Under the pieces are notes generated by a model. That model ran no database searches. It was not told the origin of the DNA and was given only the letters and a program-made list of their open reading frames with translations. A DNA stretch of 64,000 nt from Paenibacillus antri. Lineage in GTDB: Bacteria; Bacillota; Bacilli; Paenibacillales; YIM-B00363. Shown one piece after another: positions 16,263-23,971 of this stretch. Position numbers and translations under genes: made by a program. The stretch spans positions 62,001 to 126,000 of the forward strand of contig NZ_VCIW01000021.1 in assembly GCF_005765165.1 (NCBI RefSeq), written 5' to 3'. Every line of letters starts with the position of its first letter. The first letter of the stretch is position 1.

Positions 16263-16278
16263 ATATTTGCGACGCGAC

Positions 16279-16327
16279 GACCGTCCTTAGGCATGCATCC
16301 GTATGCCCGGGGGCGGTCTATTTTTTT
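16279..16327 (+). terminator. Riboswitch expression-platform terminator
   Basis: GACCGTCC (16279-16286) pairs with GGGCGGTC (16311-16318) over an inner GGCAT/ATGCC stem, followed by TATTTTTTT. Its place between aptamer and ThiY gene makes it the regulated terminator. Confidence 0.85.
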
Positions 16328-16380
16328 GCTGGATGCCTTGAACGAACCGGACAAAATAAGAGAGACGGGGGAGAAGAGAA

Positions 16381-17397
16381 ATGAAGTTGGCACGGACGAA
16401 GAAGTGGGGCTTCGCCTTCGCGGCTTCCGCGCTCGCGTTGGCGGCGCTGACGGGCTGCGCGGCGGGAGGACAGGAAGGGCAGGCGGAAGGCGGAGACGCG
16501 CTCCGGAAGGTGACGTTGGTACTCGATTGGACGCCGAATACGAACCATACGGGGCTGTATGTCGCCGACGCGGAAGGCTATTACGAAGAAGAGGGTCTCG
16601 ACGTCGATATCATTCAACCGGGCGACGCGGGCGGGGACGCCGTCGTCGCGTCGGGCGAAGTCGAGTTCGGCATCAGCGTGCAGGAGAACGTGACGCTCGC
16701 GCGCACCCAAGGCTTCCCGCTCGTTTCGATCGCGGCCGTCATCCAGCACAATACGTCCGGCTTCGCGGCGCCGGCGTCCGTCGGCCTCAAGTCGCCGAAG
16801 GACTTCGAGGGCAAGACGTACGGCGGCTGGGGCTCGCCGATCGAGTCCGCGATGATCGAGTCGCTCATGCAGGAGGCGGGCGCCGACTTCTCCAAGGTGG
16901 AGATGCTCAGCGCCGGCAATTCCGACTTCTTCACGATGAAGGAGAACGGCATCGACTTCGCCTGGATTTTCTACGGGTGGACCGGCATCGAATCCGAGCT
17001 CCGCGGCGAGCCGATCGATATCGTCTATCTGACGGACTACTCTAAAAAATTGGACTATTACACGCCTGTCGTCATCACGAACGAAAAGCTGATCGCGGAC
17101 GATCCGGAGCTCGTGGAGAAATTCGTCCGCGCGACGTCCAAGGGTTACACCTACGCGGCCGAGCATCCGGAAGAGAGCGCGAAGGCGCTGCTCGCCGCGG
17201 TGCCGGAGCTGAACGAGGAGCTCGTCGTCGCGAGCCAGAAGTGGCTCAGCGAGAAGTATATCGACGATGCGCCGCGATGGGGCGAGCAGAAGCTCGAGGT
17301 TTGGGAAAATTACGCCGCCTGGATGACCGAGCACGGCGTCATGGAAGGCGAATTCGACGCCGCGAAGGCGTTCACGAACGACTTTATTCCGGAGTAA
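16381..17397 (+). CDS. thiY: HMP/thiamine-precursor ABC transporter binding lipoprotein (ThiY-like)
   Basis: A 338-residue lipoprotein: signal peptide with lipobox LTGC (Cys about 24), then an NMT1/THI5-like domain (VTLVLDWTPNTNHTGLYVAD, GEVEFGISVQENVTLAR, GGWGSPIESAMIESLM). The LDWTPNTNHTG segment is the hallmark of pyrimidine (hydroxymethyl- or formylaminopyrimidine) binding proteins. It would catch thiamine precursors outside the cell and pass them to the permease at 17709. Control by the TPP riboswitch just upstream confirms the pathway. Confidence 0.92.
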   Translation: MKLARTKKWGFAFAASALALAALTGCAAGGQEGQAEGGDALRKVTLVLDWTPNTNHTGLYVADAEGYYEEEGLDVDIIQPGDAGGDAVVASGEVEFGISVQENVTLARTQGFPLVSIAAVIQHNTSGFAAPASVGLKSPKDFEGKTYGGWGSPIESAMIESLMQEAGADFSKVEMLSAGNSDFFTMKENGIDFAWIFYGWTGIESELRGEPIDIVYLTDYSKKLDYYTPVVITNEKLIADDPELVEKFVRATSKGYTYAAEHPEESAKALLAAVPELNEELVVASQKWLSEKYIDDAPRWGEQKLEVWENYAAWMTEHGVMEGEFDAAKAFTNDFIPE

Positions 17398-17412
17398 GGA
17401 GGAACCGAACGC

Positions 17413-17712
17413 ATGGCGAACGCACTGGTAAGCATTCAAATCCTTCCGAAGACCCCGAACGGGGAGAGCGTCATCCCGTACGTCGACCGGGCGATCGAGG
17501 TGATCGCGGCGTCGGGCGTGCCTTATCTGGTCGGTCCGCTCGAGACGACGATGGAAGGCGAGCTCGCGGAGCTGCTCGACGTCGTGAAGCGGATGAACGA
17601 AGAGATGATCGCGATCGGCGCGCCGAGCGTCCTCTCGCAGGTGAAGATTTCGTATAACCCGACGAACGGCGCTTCGATGGACCGCCTGCTCGCGAAATAT
17701 CCGAGAGCATGA
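17413..17712 (+). CDS. MTH1187/YqgV-type thiamine-binding protein
   Basis: A 99-residue protein (ALVSIQILPKTPNGESVIPY, then GPLETTMEGELAELLDVVKR) of the MTH1187/YkoF-like family, whose ferredoxin-like fold binds thiamine or its pyrimidine part. It is cytoplasmic. Its place inside a TPP-controlled operon, between binding protein and permease and overlapping the permease start by 4 bp, supports a role in handling imported pyrimidine. Confidence 0.88.
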   Translation: MANALVSIQILPKTPNGESVIPYVDRAIEVIAASGVPYLVGPLETTMEGELAELLDVVKRMNEEMIAIGAPSVLSQVKISYNPTNGASMDRLLAKYPRA

Positions 17713-18473
17713 AGGCGGCGGCCGCGTTCCGCGCGTTCCTGCCCCCCGCGGCGGCGGCGCTGCTGTTCCTCGCCGCGTGGGAGACGATCGCGCGGCTGGA
17801 GTGGTTTCCGCCGTTCCTGTTCCCGGGCCCCTTGGCCGTCGCGGCGGCGTTCCTCGAAAATCCGGCGATCGTATTCTCCCACATGGGATCGACGCTCGTG
17901 ATCGCCGTCGTCGGCTACGCGCTCGGGGCCGTCGTCGGCCTCGCCGTCGCGTTCGCGCTTCATCTGTCCCCGCTGCTTCGACGAGCGGTGGCGCCGCTGC
18001 TGCTGCTGTCGCAGAACGTGCCGACGATCGTGCTCGCGCCGCTGCTCGTCGTGTGGTTCGGCTTCGGCCTTCAGCCGAAGCTCATGCTTCTCACGATGGT
18101 GTGCTTCTTCCCGATCGCGATTGCGACTTTAGACGGGCTTGCCCGCGCCGATCGCAGCATGGTAGGGTATATGCGGATGGCCGGCGCGACGCGCTGGCAG
18201 ACGTTCGTGAAGCTGGAACTGCCTTGGTCGATGCCCTCGATGTTTTCGGGTCTGAAGGTGTCGGCCGCATACAGCGTATTGGGTGCCGTCATTTCGGAAT
18301 GGGTCGGTGCCAAGAAAGGGCTTGGCGTCTACTTGAATTTAATGCATTCGGGCTTTCAGGTGGACAACATGTTCGTGGCGATCGTCTTCATCGCGTCGCT
18401 CAGCTTGGTACTGTTCGGCCTGGTCGTCGCCGTCGAGCGGCGCGTGATCCGCTGGCAGATCGACCGGGAGTAA
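17709..18473 (+). CDS. thiX: ABC transporter permease (ThiX-like)
   Basis: A 254-residue permease with six membrane helices. The EAA loop is visible (YMRMAGATRWQTFVKLELPW, followed by SMPSMFSGLKVSAAYSVLGA), as in SsuC/TauC-type permeases. It forms the channel for the pyrimidine bound by the ThiY-like protein. The ATG overlaps the stop of the previous gene (ATGA), showing translational coupling. The substrate is inferred from context. Confidence 0.9.
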   Translation: MKAAAAFRAFLPPAAAALLFLAAWETIARLEWFPPFLFPGPLAVAAAFLENPAIVFSHMGSTLVIAVVGYALGAVVGLAVAFALHLSPLLRRAVAPLLLLSQNVPTIVLAPLLVVWFGFGLQPKLMLLTMVCFFPIAIATLDGLARADRSMVGYMRMAGATRWQTFVKLELPWSMPSMFSGLKVSAAYSVLGAVISEWVGAKKGLGVYLNLMHSGFQVDNMFVAIVFIASLSLVLFGLVVAVERRVIRWQIDRE

Positions 18474-18484
18474 GGGAGGAAGTC

Positions 18485-19282
18485 ATGGCAATAAACACGG
18501 AGGACGAGTCCGCGGCTTATAAGCTGGAGCTGCGATCGTTAAGTAAGTCGTACCGCATCGGCGGACAGACGGCCGACGTGCTGGCGAACATCGATCTTAC
18601 GGTGAAAGATCGGGAGTTCGTGTCGGTCGTCGGTCCGTCCGGAAGCGGGAAGAGCACGTTGTTTTATATGATCGGCGGATTGACCGAGCCTACGGCGGGT
18701 CAGGTGCTGCTGGACGGGCGGGACGTGACCGGAGAGCGCGGGCTCGTCAGTTATATGCCGCAGCACGACAGCCTGTTCCCATGGCGAAGCATCCTGGACA
18801 ACGTCGTGTTGTCGCAGGAAATCGCCGGCGCGTCCAAGGCGGCCGCGCGGGCGACGGCCCGGAAGTGGCTCGGGCGCGTCGGGCTCGCCGGCTACGAGGA
18901 AGCGCTGCCGCACCAGCTGTCGGGCGGCATGCGGCAGCGCGCGTCGTTCCTGCGGGCGCTGCTGGCTCCCGGGGAGCTGATGTGCCTCGACGAGCCGTTC
19001 GGCGCATTGGACGCGCTCACCCGCATCGAGATGCAGCAGTGGCTGCTGCGCATCTGGGAGGAGACGCGGCGGTCCGTCTTGTTCGTGACGCACAGCATCG
19101 AAGAGGCGCTGCTCCTGTCGGACCGCGTCTATGTACTGGCGGGCCGACCGGCGACGGTAGCGGACGTCGTCGACGTGCCGTTCGGCCGTCCGCGGGACGA
19201 GACGGTGACGTCGGAGGGCGCCTTCCTTGACTTGAAGAAGCGCATCTACGAGACGCTGCGATCCGGGGGCGTGCACGCATGA
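18485..19282 (+). CDS. thiZ: ABC transporter ATPase (ThiZ-like)
   Basis: A 265-residue ATPase with Walker A GPSGSGKST, Q-loop YMPQHDSLFPW, signature LSGGMRQR, Walker B LMCLDEPFGALD and switch His in VTHSIEEAL. This is the SsuB/TauB/ThiZ subfamily. ATG 18485 follows GGGAGG; longer frames upstream overlap the permease and are not real. Its end overlaps the TatD gene by 4 bp. Confidence 0.93.
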   Translation: MAINTEDESAAYKLELRSLSKSYRIGGQTADVLANIDLTVKDREFVSVVGPSGSGKSTLFYMIGGLTEPTAGQVLLDGRDVTGERGLVSYMPQHDSLFPWRSILDNVVLSQEIAGASKAAARATARKWLGRVGLAGYEEALPHQLSGGMRQRASFLRALLAPGELMCLDEPFGALDALTRIEMQQWLLRIWEETRRSVLFVTHSIEEALLLSDRVYVLAGRPATVADVVDVPFGRPRDETVTSEGAFLDLKKRIYETLRSGGVHA

Positions 19283-20073
19283 GTTCGCACCGGTATTGGG
19301 ACGCGCATCTGCACCTCGAGCGCTACGGCGAACGCGCGGAAGCGCTCGTCCGGGAGAGCGTCGACGCCGGCGTCGGCGCGCTCGTCGCCGTCTCGATGGA
19401 CCTCGCCTCCTCGGAGCGTACGGCGGCGCTGGCCGCCGCGTTCCCGGGCGTCGTGCGTCCGGCGTACGGCTTCCATCCGGAGCAGCAGGCGCCAGGCGAC
19501 GAGACGGCCGACGCGCTGTTCGCGTGGATGGAGTCTCGCGCGGGGAGAGGCGAGCGATTCGCGGTCGGCGAGGTCGGCTTGCCGTATTACTCGCGGCAGG
19601 AGGCGGAGCGAGCGGGCCTCCCGTTCGACGAGGCGCCGTACGTTCGGCTGCTCGAACGGTTCGCGGCGTTCGCGGTCCGCTTCGACCTGCCGCTCGCCTT
19701 GCACGCGGTATACGAAGACGCGCATAAGGCTTGCGACGTCCTGGAGGCGGCGGGAGTCCGGAGGGCCCATTTCCACTGGTTCAAGGGGGACGAGCTCGCG
19801 ATCGAGCGCATCGTCCGGGGCGGCTGGTACGTCTCGTTCACGCCGGACTGCTTGTACGACGAGGAGACGCGGCCGTTGCTCGGGCGCATCCCGCTCGAGC
19901 TGACGTTGACCGAGACGGACGGCCCGTGGCCGTTCGAGGGTCCCTTCGAAGGACGGGAGACGCATCCGTCCATGGTGCGGGACGTGACGAGACGGATCGC
20001 CGAGGCGCACGGTCTGACGCCGGAACAGGCGGCGGAGACGCTGGCGCGGAACGCGGAGCGCTTATACGGATAA
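19279..20073 (+). CDS. TatD-family metal-dependent hydrolase in the thiamine operon
   Basis: A 264-residue amidohydrolase-fold protein. Metal-binding motifs are DAHLHLE (residues 8-14), GEVGLPYY, LHAVYEDAH, HFHWF and TETDGPW, in the usual TatD order. TatD proteins are known as DNases, but this one is translationally coupled to the ATPase (ATGA overlap) within a TPP-riboswitch operon. It may instead hydrolyse a thiamine-related compound; that is inference. A strong terminator follows. Confidence 0.87.
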   Translation: MSSHRYWDAHLHLERYGERAEALVRESVDAGVGALVAVSMDLASSERTAALAAAFPGVVRPAYGFHPEQQAPGDETADALFAWMESRAGRGERFAVGEVGLPYYSRQEAERAGLPFDEAPYVRLLERFAAFAVRFDLPLALHAVYEDAHKACDVLEAAGVRRAHFHWFKGDELAIERIVRGGWYVSFTPDCLYDEETRPLLGRIPLELTLTETDGPWPFEGPFEGRETHPSMVRDVTRRIAEAHGLTPEQAAETLARNAERLYG

Positions 20074-20076
20074 CAA

Positions 20077-20125
20077 GGAAGGGCTGCCGTCCCGGCGACA
20101 TCGTCGCTGGTCCGGCAGCCCTTCC
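20077..20125. terminator. Bidirectional terminator after the thiamine operon
   Basis: GGAAGGGCTGCCG (20077-20089) pairs with CGGCAGCCCTTCC (20113-20125), with an inner GGCGAC/GTCGCT stem. Confidence 0.85.
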
Positions 20126-20129
20126 GTAT

Positions 20130-20318
20130 TTATTCGTATCGGTTATGCGAACGCCCGTAGGAAACCAACGAGTGCAGTCGGGTTCTGGTTCGTTCGACCC
20201 AGCCCTGAAGCTGCTCCTGCGTCTTCCTTACGTCCTCGGCGATCTCGCGTTCCGTCTCCGCTCGGGACGACTGCCAATGCTCCATGGCTTTGCGGCGGTA
20301 TTCGGATTCGAAAAACAT
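20130..20318 (-). CDS. Small charged helical protein (62 residues)
   Basis: Starts MFFESEYRRKAMEHWQSSRA and continues as a highly charged helix (ETEREIAEDVRKTQEQLQGW). Unrecognised, cytoplasmic. ATG 20318 is chosen because GGAGGGG lies 6 nt upstream. A very good sigma-A promoter (20365-20393) overlaps a catabolite-repression-like site, so expression may depend on carbon source. Confidence 0.65.
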   Translation of the reverse strand: MFFESEYRRKAMEHWQSSRAETEREIAEDVRKTQEQLQGWVERTRTRLHSLVSYGRSHNRYE

Positions 20319-20364
20319 CGCGATCCCCTCCACGTTAAGATGTCAGAAAATTGTGACTACAATA

Positions 20365-20393
20365 ATGATAGCGCTTTCTATATTGTATGTCAA
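20365..20393 (-). promoter_or_regulatory. Sigma-A promoter with cre-like operator
   Basis: Minus strand: TTGACA (20388-20393), 17 bp, TATCAT (20365-20370). TGATAGCGCTTTCT at 20366-20379 (plus strand) matches the CcpA cre consensus TGWAARCGYTWNCW except at one position and covers the -10 region, a repression geometry. Confidence 0.6.
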
Positions 20394-20520
20394 TCCGACG
20401 GGAACGTGCGTCCCGCTTCGGAAGGGATATCGCGCGACGACGGCGAATAAGATGTGCAGGAACCGATGATCGCGAGTCGCGTATGAAACGTCATTCTTAC
20501 GAACACGAGGAGGGTTTCGC

Positions 20521-20982
20521 TTGGCAGCTCGATTGGAATATCGGTTGGCGGATGCGGCTGGCGGGCATCCGTTATTGTACGTGTACAATCGCATCGACAA
20601 GGACGAGATTTCGCTGCGGTTCGCGTGCGACTACTTCGTCAAGGACGGAGTCGTGTACGAGAAGCTGTCCGCGGCGCTGCAGAGAGGCTTATACGTCGTC
20701 TACGTCCGGTCGGCGACGGAAGAGAACGCGGCCGTGCCGGACGCAACCGGAGCGATCGCGCTCGGCGGCGGCATTCGGGTCGAGTTCCGGGAATATGCCG
20801 AGGAAGCGGAGACGTACCCGCTGCTGCATACGTTCCGCTATGCGGACGACGACGACGCGTTGCTGCTTCTTCAATCCGACGCGGTCGATTGGAACGGCTT
20901 CTCTTGGAACCGATCGTCGACGGAGGTCGACGAGGATCGCGGCGTCTACGTATACTACGCGACGAGATCGACCGAGGGCTGA
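20521..20982 (+). CDS. Uncharacterised acidic protein upstream of the ATP-grasp module
   Basis: About 153 residues, unrecognised, with beta-rich predicted stretches (HPLLYVYNRIDKDEISLRFA; ALQRGLYVVYVRSATEENAA) and no signal peptide. The start is TTG 20521 with GGAGGG 8 nt before it. It is followed closely by a lipoprotein, an ATP-grasp ligase and DUF350, all on one strand with short gaps, so it probably belongs to that module. Confidence 0.6.
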   Translation: MAARLEYRLADAAGGHPLLYVYNRIDKDEISLRFACDYFVKDGVVYEKLSAALQRGLYVVYVRSATEENAAVPDATGAIALGGGIRVEFREYAEEAETYPLLHTFRYADDDDALLLLQSDAVDWNGFSWNRSSTEVDEDRGVYVYYATRSTEG

Positions 20983-21002
20983 GCGGAAGGGGGAATGAAC
21001 GG

Positions 21003-21311
21003 ATGGAGAAGTTGATCACGAACCGAATGGTCGGCTTATTTCTCGTCACCGCGTTGACGGTGTCCGGCTGCTCCTCGCAGGGCGCCGCGTTGGACGAAGA
21101 CGAATGCTACGATGACGACGGCGACAGCTATTGCGACGACGGCGGCGGCGGCGCGTACGGGATGCATTATATAAACGGGCGGAAGGTGTATTATCGAAGC
21201 GCCTTCGCGGATGTCGACATCGACGGCAAGAAGAAGCCGTCCACGGGCATCTCTAAGGGCGTATCCGGATCGAAGGGCGGCATCGGCAGCTCGACGGGAA
21301 GCGGCGGGTGA
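21003..21311 (+). CDS. Gly/Asp-rich small lipoprotein with C-terminal Gly-Gly
   Basis: A 102-residue protein. The signal peptide ends in a lipobox (LTVSGC; Cys about 21). The mature part holds an Asp-rich stretch with two Cys (DECYDDDGDSYCDDGGGG), a motif with Lys/Arg/Tyr (GMHYINGRKVYYRSAF) and ends KGGIGSSTGSGG. Its position (5 bp before an ATP-grasp ligase related to glutathionylspermidine synthase) recalls the YjfM/YjfC pair of enterobacteria. The free Gly-Gly end could be a ligase substrate; this is a hypothesis. Confidence 0.72.
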   Translation: MEKLITNRMVGLFLVTALTVSGCSSQGAALDEDECYDDDGDSYCDDGGGGAYGMHYINGRKVYYRSAFADVDIDGKKKPSTGISKGVSGSKGGIGSSTGSGG

Positions 21312-21315
21312 ACGG

Positions 21316-22572
21316 ATGACCAACGAAGCTTATGCGCTGAAGCGCGAGCGGCTGTACGGTCCGCTGCGCGCCTCGGGGGCGTTCCCGTGGGAGACGATCG
21401 ACGGGGAAGAATACGCGCTCGCGGACCCTGTGACCATCTCGCTCCGGCTGCGCCGCGAGATCGCGGAAGCGTCGGAACGGCTCGGACGCGTCTACGCGAA
21501 AGTCGCGGGCGTCGTTCGCGAATCCGACGACGCGCTGCTGCGACAGCTCGGCCTGCCGGAGGCGACGTTCGCCGCGGTACGGCTGCCGATGCTTTCGCAT
21601 GCCGCGACCGTCGTCGGCCGGTTCGACTTCGTGGAGACGCCGGACGGGGTGAAGATGCTCGAGTGGAACAGCGATACGCCGACGAGCGTCGTGGAGGCGT
21701 TCCGGGTGAACGGCGACGTGTGCCGGGCGCTCGGGCGCATCGATCCGAACGAAGGGATGGCGTCGTCGATCGCCGGCGCCTTCCGCGCGGCGGTAGACGC
21801 GTACCGGGAATCCGGCTATTCCGTCGACCCGAATCGCATCGCGTTCGCGGCGCTCGACTGGCATGAGGAGGACGCCGGAACGACGCGGTATTTGCTCGAG
21901 GCCGCCGGCATCGGCGGGCGCTTCGTCCCGCTGTCTTCGCTTCGCGTCTACCGGGACCGACTGTGCGCGTTGGAGGAAGACGGCGAGACGCATACGCCGA
22001 TCGATCTGCTGTACCGGCTGCACGCGCTCGAGAAGCTCGCGGAGGAGCGCGACGAAGACGGCTATCCGACCGGCGCGCACGCGCTCGATCTGATCGCGCG
22101 GCGCCGGCTCGCGCTGCTCAATCCGCCGTCGGCGTTCATCGCGCAGACGAAGGCGCTGCAGGCGCTCATCTGGAGCTTGCACGAGCAGCGCACGTTCTTC
22201 GCGCGGGAGGAGCACGAGGCGATTCGGCAGTACATGCTTCCGACGTATATGGATAACGTCTTTCACGGCTCGGCGCCGTACGTCCGGAAGCCGATCTTCG
22301 GCCGGGAGGGCGGCGCGGTCGAGCTGTTCGACGCGGACGGCGTCTCCGAGGAGCGGGACGGGGAGACGTTGTATTGGGACCAGCCGGCGGTGTTTCAGAA
22401 GCGCGTGGAGCTGCCGCGCGTCCGCGTGCGGACGCTGCGGGGAGAGACGGAGGGACGGCTGCTCTGGGGCGCCTTCCTGATCGGCGGAAGGCCGTCCGCG
22501 ATCGTGGCCCGCATCGGCGGGCGCATCACCGGCAACGCGGCGTACTTTGCGCCCGTGGCGCTGCAGGAATAA
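21316..22572 (+). CDS. Glutathionylspermidine synthase-like ATP-grasp protein (YjfC-like)
   Basis: About 418 residues, related to the C-terminal ligase domain of glutathionylspermidine synthase. Seen: EWNSDTPTSVVEAFR (the pre-ATP-grasp segment), NPPSAFIAQTKALQALIWSL, YMDNVFHGSAPYVRKPIFGREGG (nucleotide-binding loop) and a late GRITGNAAYFAP. In the family this fold joins an amine to a glycine carboxylate using ATP. No amidase domain is present, so it is a ligase-only form. Sits between a Gly-Gly lipoprotein and DUF350; ATG 21316 lies five bases after the preceding stop. Confidence 0.85.
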   Translation: MTNEAYALKRERLYGPLRASGAFPWETIDGEEYALADPVTISLRLRREIAEASERLGRVYAKVAGVVRESDDALLRQLGLPEATFAAVRLPMLSHAATVVGRFDFVETPDGVKMLEWNSDTPTSVVEAFRVNGDVCRALGRIDPNEGMASSIAGAFRAAVDAYRESGYSVDPNRIAFAALDWHEEDAGTTRYLLEAAGIGGRFVPLSSLRVYRDRLCALEEDGETHTPIDLLYRLHALEKLAEERDEDGYPTGAHALDLIARRRLALLNPPSAFIAQTKALQALIWSLHEQRTFFAREEHEAIRQYMLPTYMDNVFHGSAPYVRKPIFGREGGAVELFDADGVSEERDGETLYWDQPAVFQKRVELPRVRVRTLRGETEGRLLWGAFLIGGRPSAIVARIGGRITGNAAYFAPVALQE

Positions 22573-22602
22573 CATCGTAACGATAAGGAGCGTGTGACGG
22601 AC

Positions 22603-23037
22603 ATGAGTCAATGGGAATTTCTTTCGAACTTCTTTTTGTATTTGGTCGTGACGATCCCGATCATGGCGGTCGGCATCTTCGTGTTTCAGCTGACGACGCC
22701 GTATAACGAATTCGCTCTCATCCGCGAAGGCGCGGACGCGGACGACCCGAGGAAGAGCGCGGCGGCCAAGGCGGCGGCGCACGATCTCGGCGGCAAGATC
22801 ATCGGTCTCGCCATCGTGCTCGCTTCCGCGGTATACCATGCGGTCAGCTTATGGGATTTGGCGCTCTGGGGTCTCGTCGGCGTCGTGTTCCAGGTCGGCG
22901 TATTTTACTTGTTCGAATGGCTGACGCCGTTCCGGGTCATCAGCGAAATACCGAAAGGCAACGTCTCCGTCGGCTTGTTCGCTTCGCGTCTCAGCATCGC
23001 GACCGGGCTGTTGTTGGCGGCGTTAATCAGCTATTAG
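22603..23037 (+). CDS. DUF350 membrane protein (YjfL-like)
   Basis: About 144 residues with four membrane helices. The TPYNEFALIREG segment, Ala-rich ALKAAAHDLGGKI-like turn (AAKAAAHDLGGKIIGLAIVL) and GNVSVGLFASRLSIATGLLL are DUF350 hallmarks. In many bacteria DUF350 is coded next to a GSP-synthase-like ligase, as here, suggesting a shared envelope function. ATG 22603 is preferred to GTG 22594, which lies only 3 nt from AAGGAG. Confidence 0.85.
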   Translation: MSQWEFLSNFFLYLVVTIPIMAVGIFVFQLTTPYNEFALIREGADADDPRKSAAAKAAAHDLGGKIIGLAIVLASAVYHAVSLWDLALWGLVGVVFQVGVFYLFEWLTPFRVISEIPKGNVSVGLFASRLSIATGLLLAALISY

Positions 23038-23066
23038 CCGGCGGGAAAAATTCTTCGAAGAAGGGG

Positions 23067-23095
23067 TTGCATTTTTGCGGGGAACCGCATATAAT
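23067..23095 (+). promoter_or_regulatory. Sigma-A promoter of tRNA-Thr
   Basis: TTGCAT (23067-23072), a 17-bp spacer and TATAAT (23090-23095), 24 bp before the mature tRNA start. Confidence 0.8.
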
Positions 23096-23119
23096 AAATC
23101 CTGTTGACTTCGAAGATTC

Positions 23120-23195
<76 letters not shown>

Positions 23196-23211
23196 TTCCA
23201 ACGTATATCGC

Positions 23212-23246
23212 AGCGCGGTTCCGGATTGCCGGAGCCGCGCTTTTTG
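23212..23246 (+). terminator. Terminator of tRNA-Thr
   Basis: AGCGCGGTTCCGG, ATTG loop, CCGGAGCCGCGCT, then TTTTT. Confidence 0.88.
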
Positions 23247-23278
23247 CATGCGTCGCAACGCACGCCGAACAACGAACG

Positions 23279-23312
23279 ATCCCCCGCCGGCCGCAAGGCC
23301 GAGACGGGGGAT
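23279..23312 (-). terminator. Terminator of the SASP gene
   Basis: ATCCCCCG and CGGGGGAT enclose an inner CGGCC/GGCCG hairpin directly downstream of the SASP stop. Confidence 0.65.
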
Positions 23313-23334
23313 TCGCTTAGTTCCGGAGGCTAAG

Positions 23335-23559
23335 TTAGAAGCGGGCGCCGCGCGCGAGCGACTCTTCGGCGATCTGCACCATGCGGCGTACCATATGTCC
23401 GCCGATCGCGCCCGTGTCGCGCGTCGCCATGTAACCGTAGTAACCATCTTGCGGGATTTGTACGCCAAGCTCTTGCGCCACCTCGTACTTGAGCTGGTCG
23501 AGCGCTTGGTTCGCTTGAGGAACGACCAAGTTGTTGGAACTTTGAGAACCTTTACCCAT
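23335..23559 (-). CDS. Alpha/beta-type small acid-soluble spore protein
   Basis: A 74-residue spore DNA-binding protein. Typical segments: NNLVVPQANQALDQLKYEVA, then ELGVQ and a GAIGGHMVRRMVQIAEESLA tail (family: GGEITKRLVQMAEQQL-like). It coats forespore DNA and protects it from UV and heat; germination protease (GPR) cuts within the KYEVAQELG region. It proves the host is an endospore former. Promoter at 23589-23618 fits sigma-G; ribosome site AGGAGGTGA. Confidence 0.95.
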   Translation of the reverse strand: MGKGSQSSNNLVVPQANQALDQLKYEVAQELGVQIPQDGYYGYMATRDTGAIGGHMVRRMVQIAEESLARGARF

Positions 23560-23588
23560 GAGATGTCACCTCCTTGTGGATGTAAGGA

Positions 23589-23618
23589 TATCATTAGCAA
23601 GGCGTAGAGTCTTTATGC
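23589..23618 (-). promoter_or_regulatory. Sigma-G promoter of the SASP gene
   Basis: Minus strand: GCATA (23614-23618), 18-bp spacer, AATGATA (23589-23595), one mismatch to CATNMTA. It serves as an internal control for the two similar promoters at 12907 and 14745. Confidence 0.65.
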
Positions 23619-23632
23619 AGGAAAAAAGAAAA

Positions 23633-23657
23633 TCCCCCTGCCCGCAAGGGAGGGGGA
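23633..23657 (-). terminator. Terminator of the Spo0E-like gene
   Basis: On the minus strand CCCCCTCCC, TTGC loop, GGGCAGGGGG, then ATTTTCTTTTTT. Confidence 0.82.
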
Positions 23658-23662
23658 AACGG

Positions 23663-23863
23663 TTAGGAAACGTAACTGGCGCGTTCGGCGACGGCCAGGT
23701 TCGACGGGCTCGAGCCCGACTTCATCGCTTGCACGATGAGCTGGTCCAGCTCCCGGGAGACGCGAATGACTTCGGGGTGAAGAAGGTCGTTGCTATGCTT
23801 CTCGGCGGTCGTAATCATAATGAAACGCATAGTTTCGATCTTGCGTTGTAATGAGTTCATCAT
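23663..23863 (-). CDS. Spo0E-like aspartyl-phosphate phosphatase
   Basis: A 66-residue helical-hairpin protein. The Spo0E pattern is present: IETMRFIMITTAEKHSNDLL, HPEVIRVSRELDQLIVQA, with the SRELD signature. These small phosphatases dephosphorylate Spo0A~P and delay sporulation. Start ATG 23863 (or 23860) follows GGGAGGG. Adjacent to the SASP gene but with a different expected timing. Confidence 0.85.
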   Translation of the reverse strand: MMNSLQRKIETMRFIMITTAEKHSNDLLHPEVIRVSRELDQLIVQAMKSGSSPSNLAVAERASYVS

Positions 23864-23971
23864 GAAATCCCTCCCCGTAGCGACAGCTAAATATGAGAAT
23901 ATTTTACATCGCTTATCGTTTCGAGGGAAGGCGGATTGGCGCGCGCGAATCGTTCGCCCCTTGACTTTACA

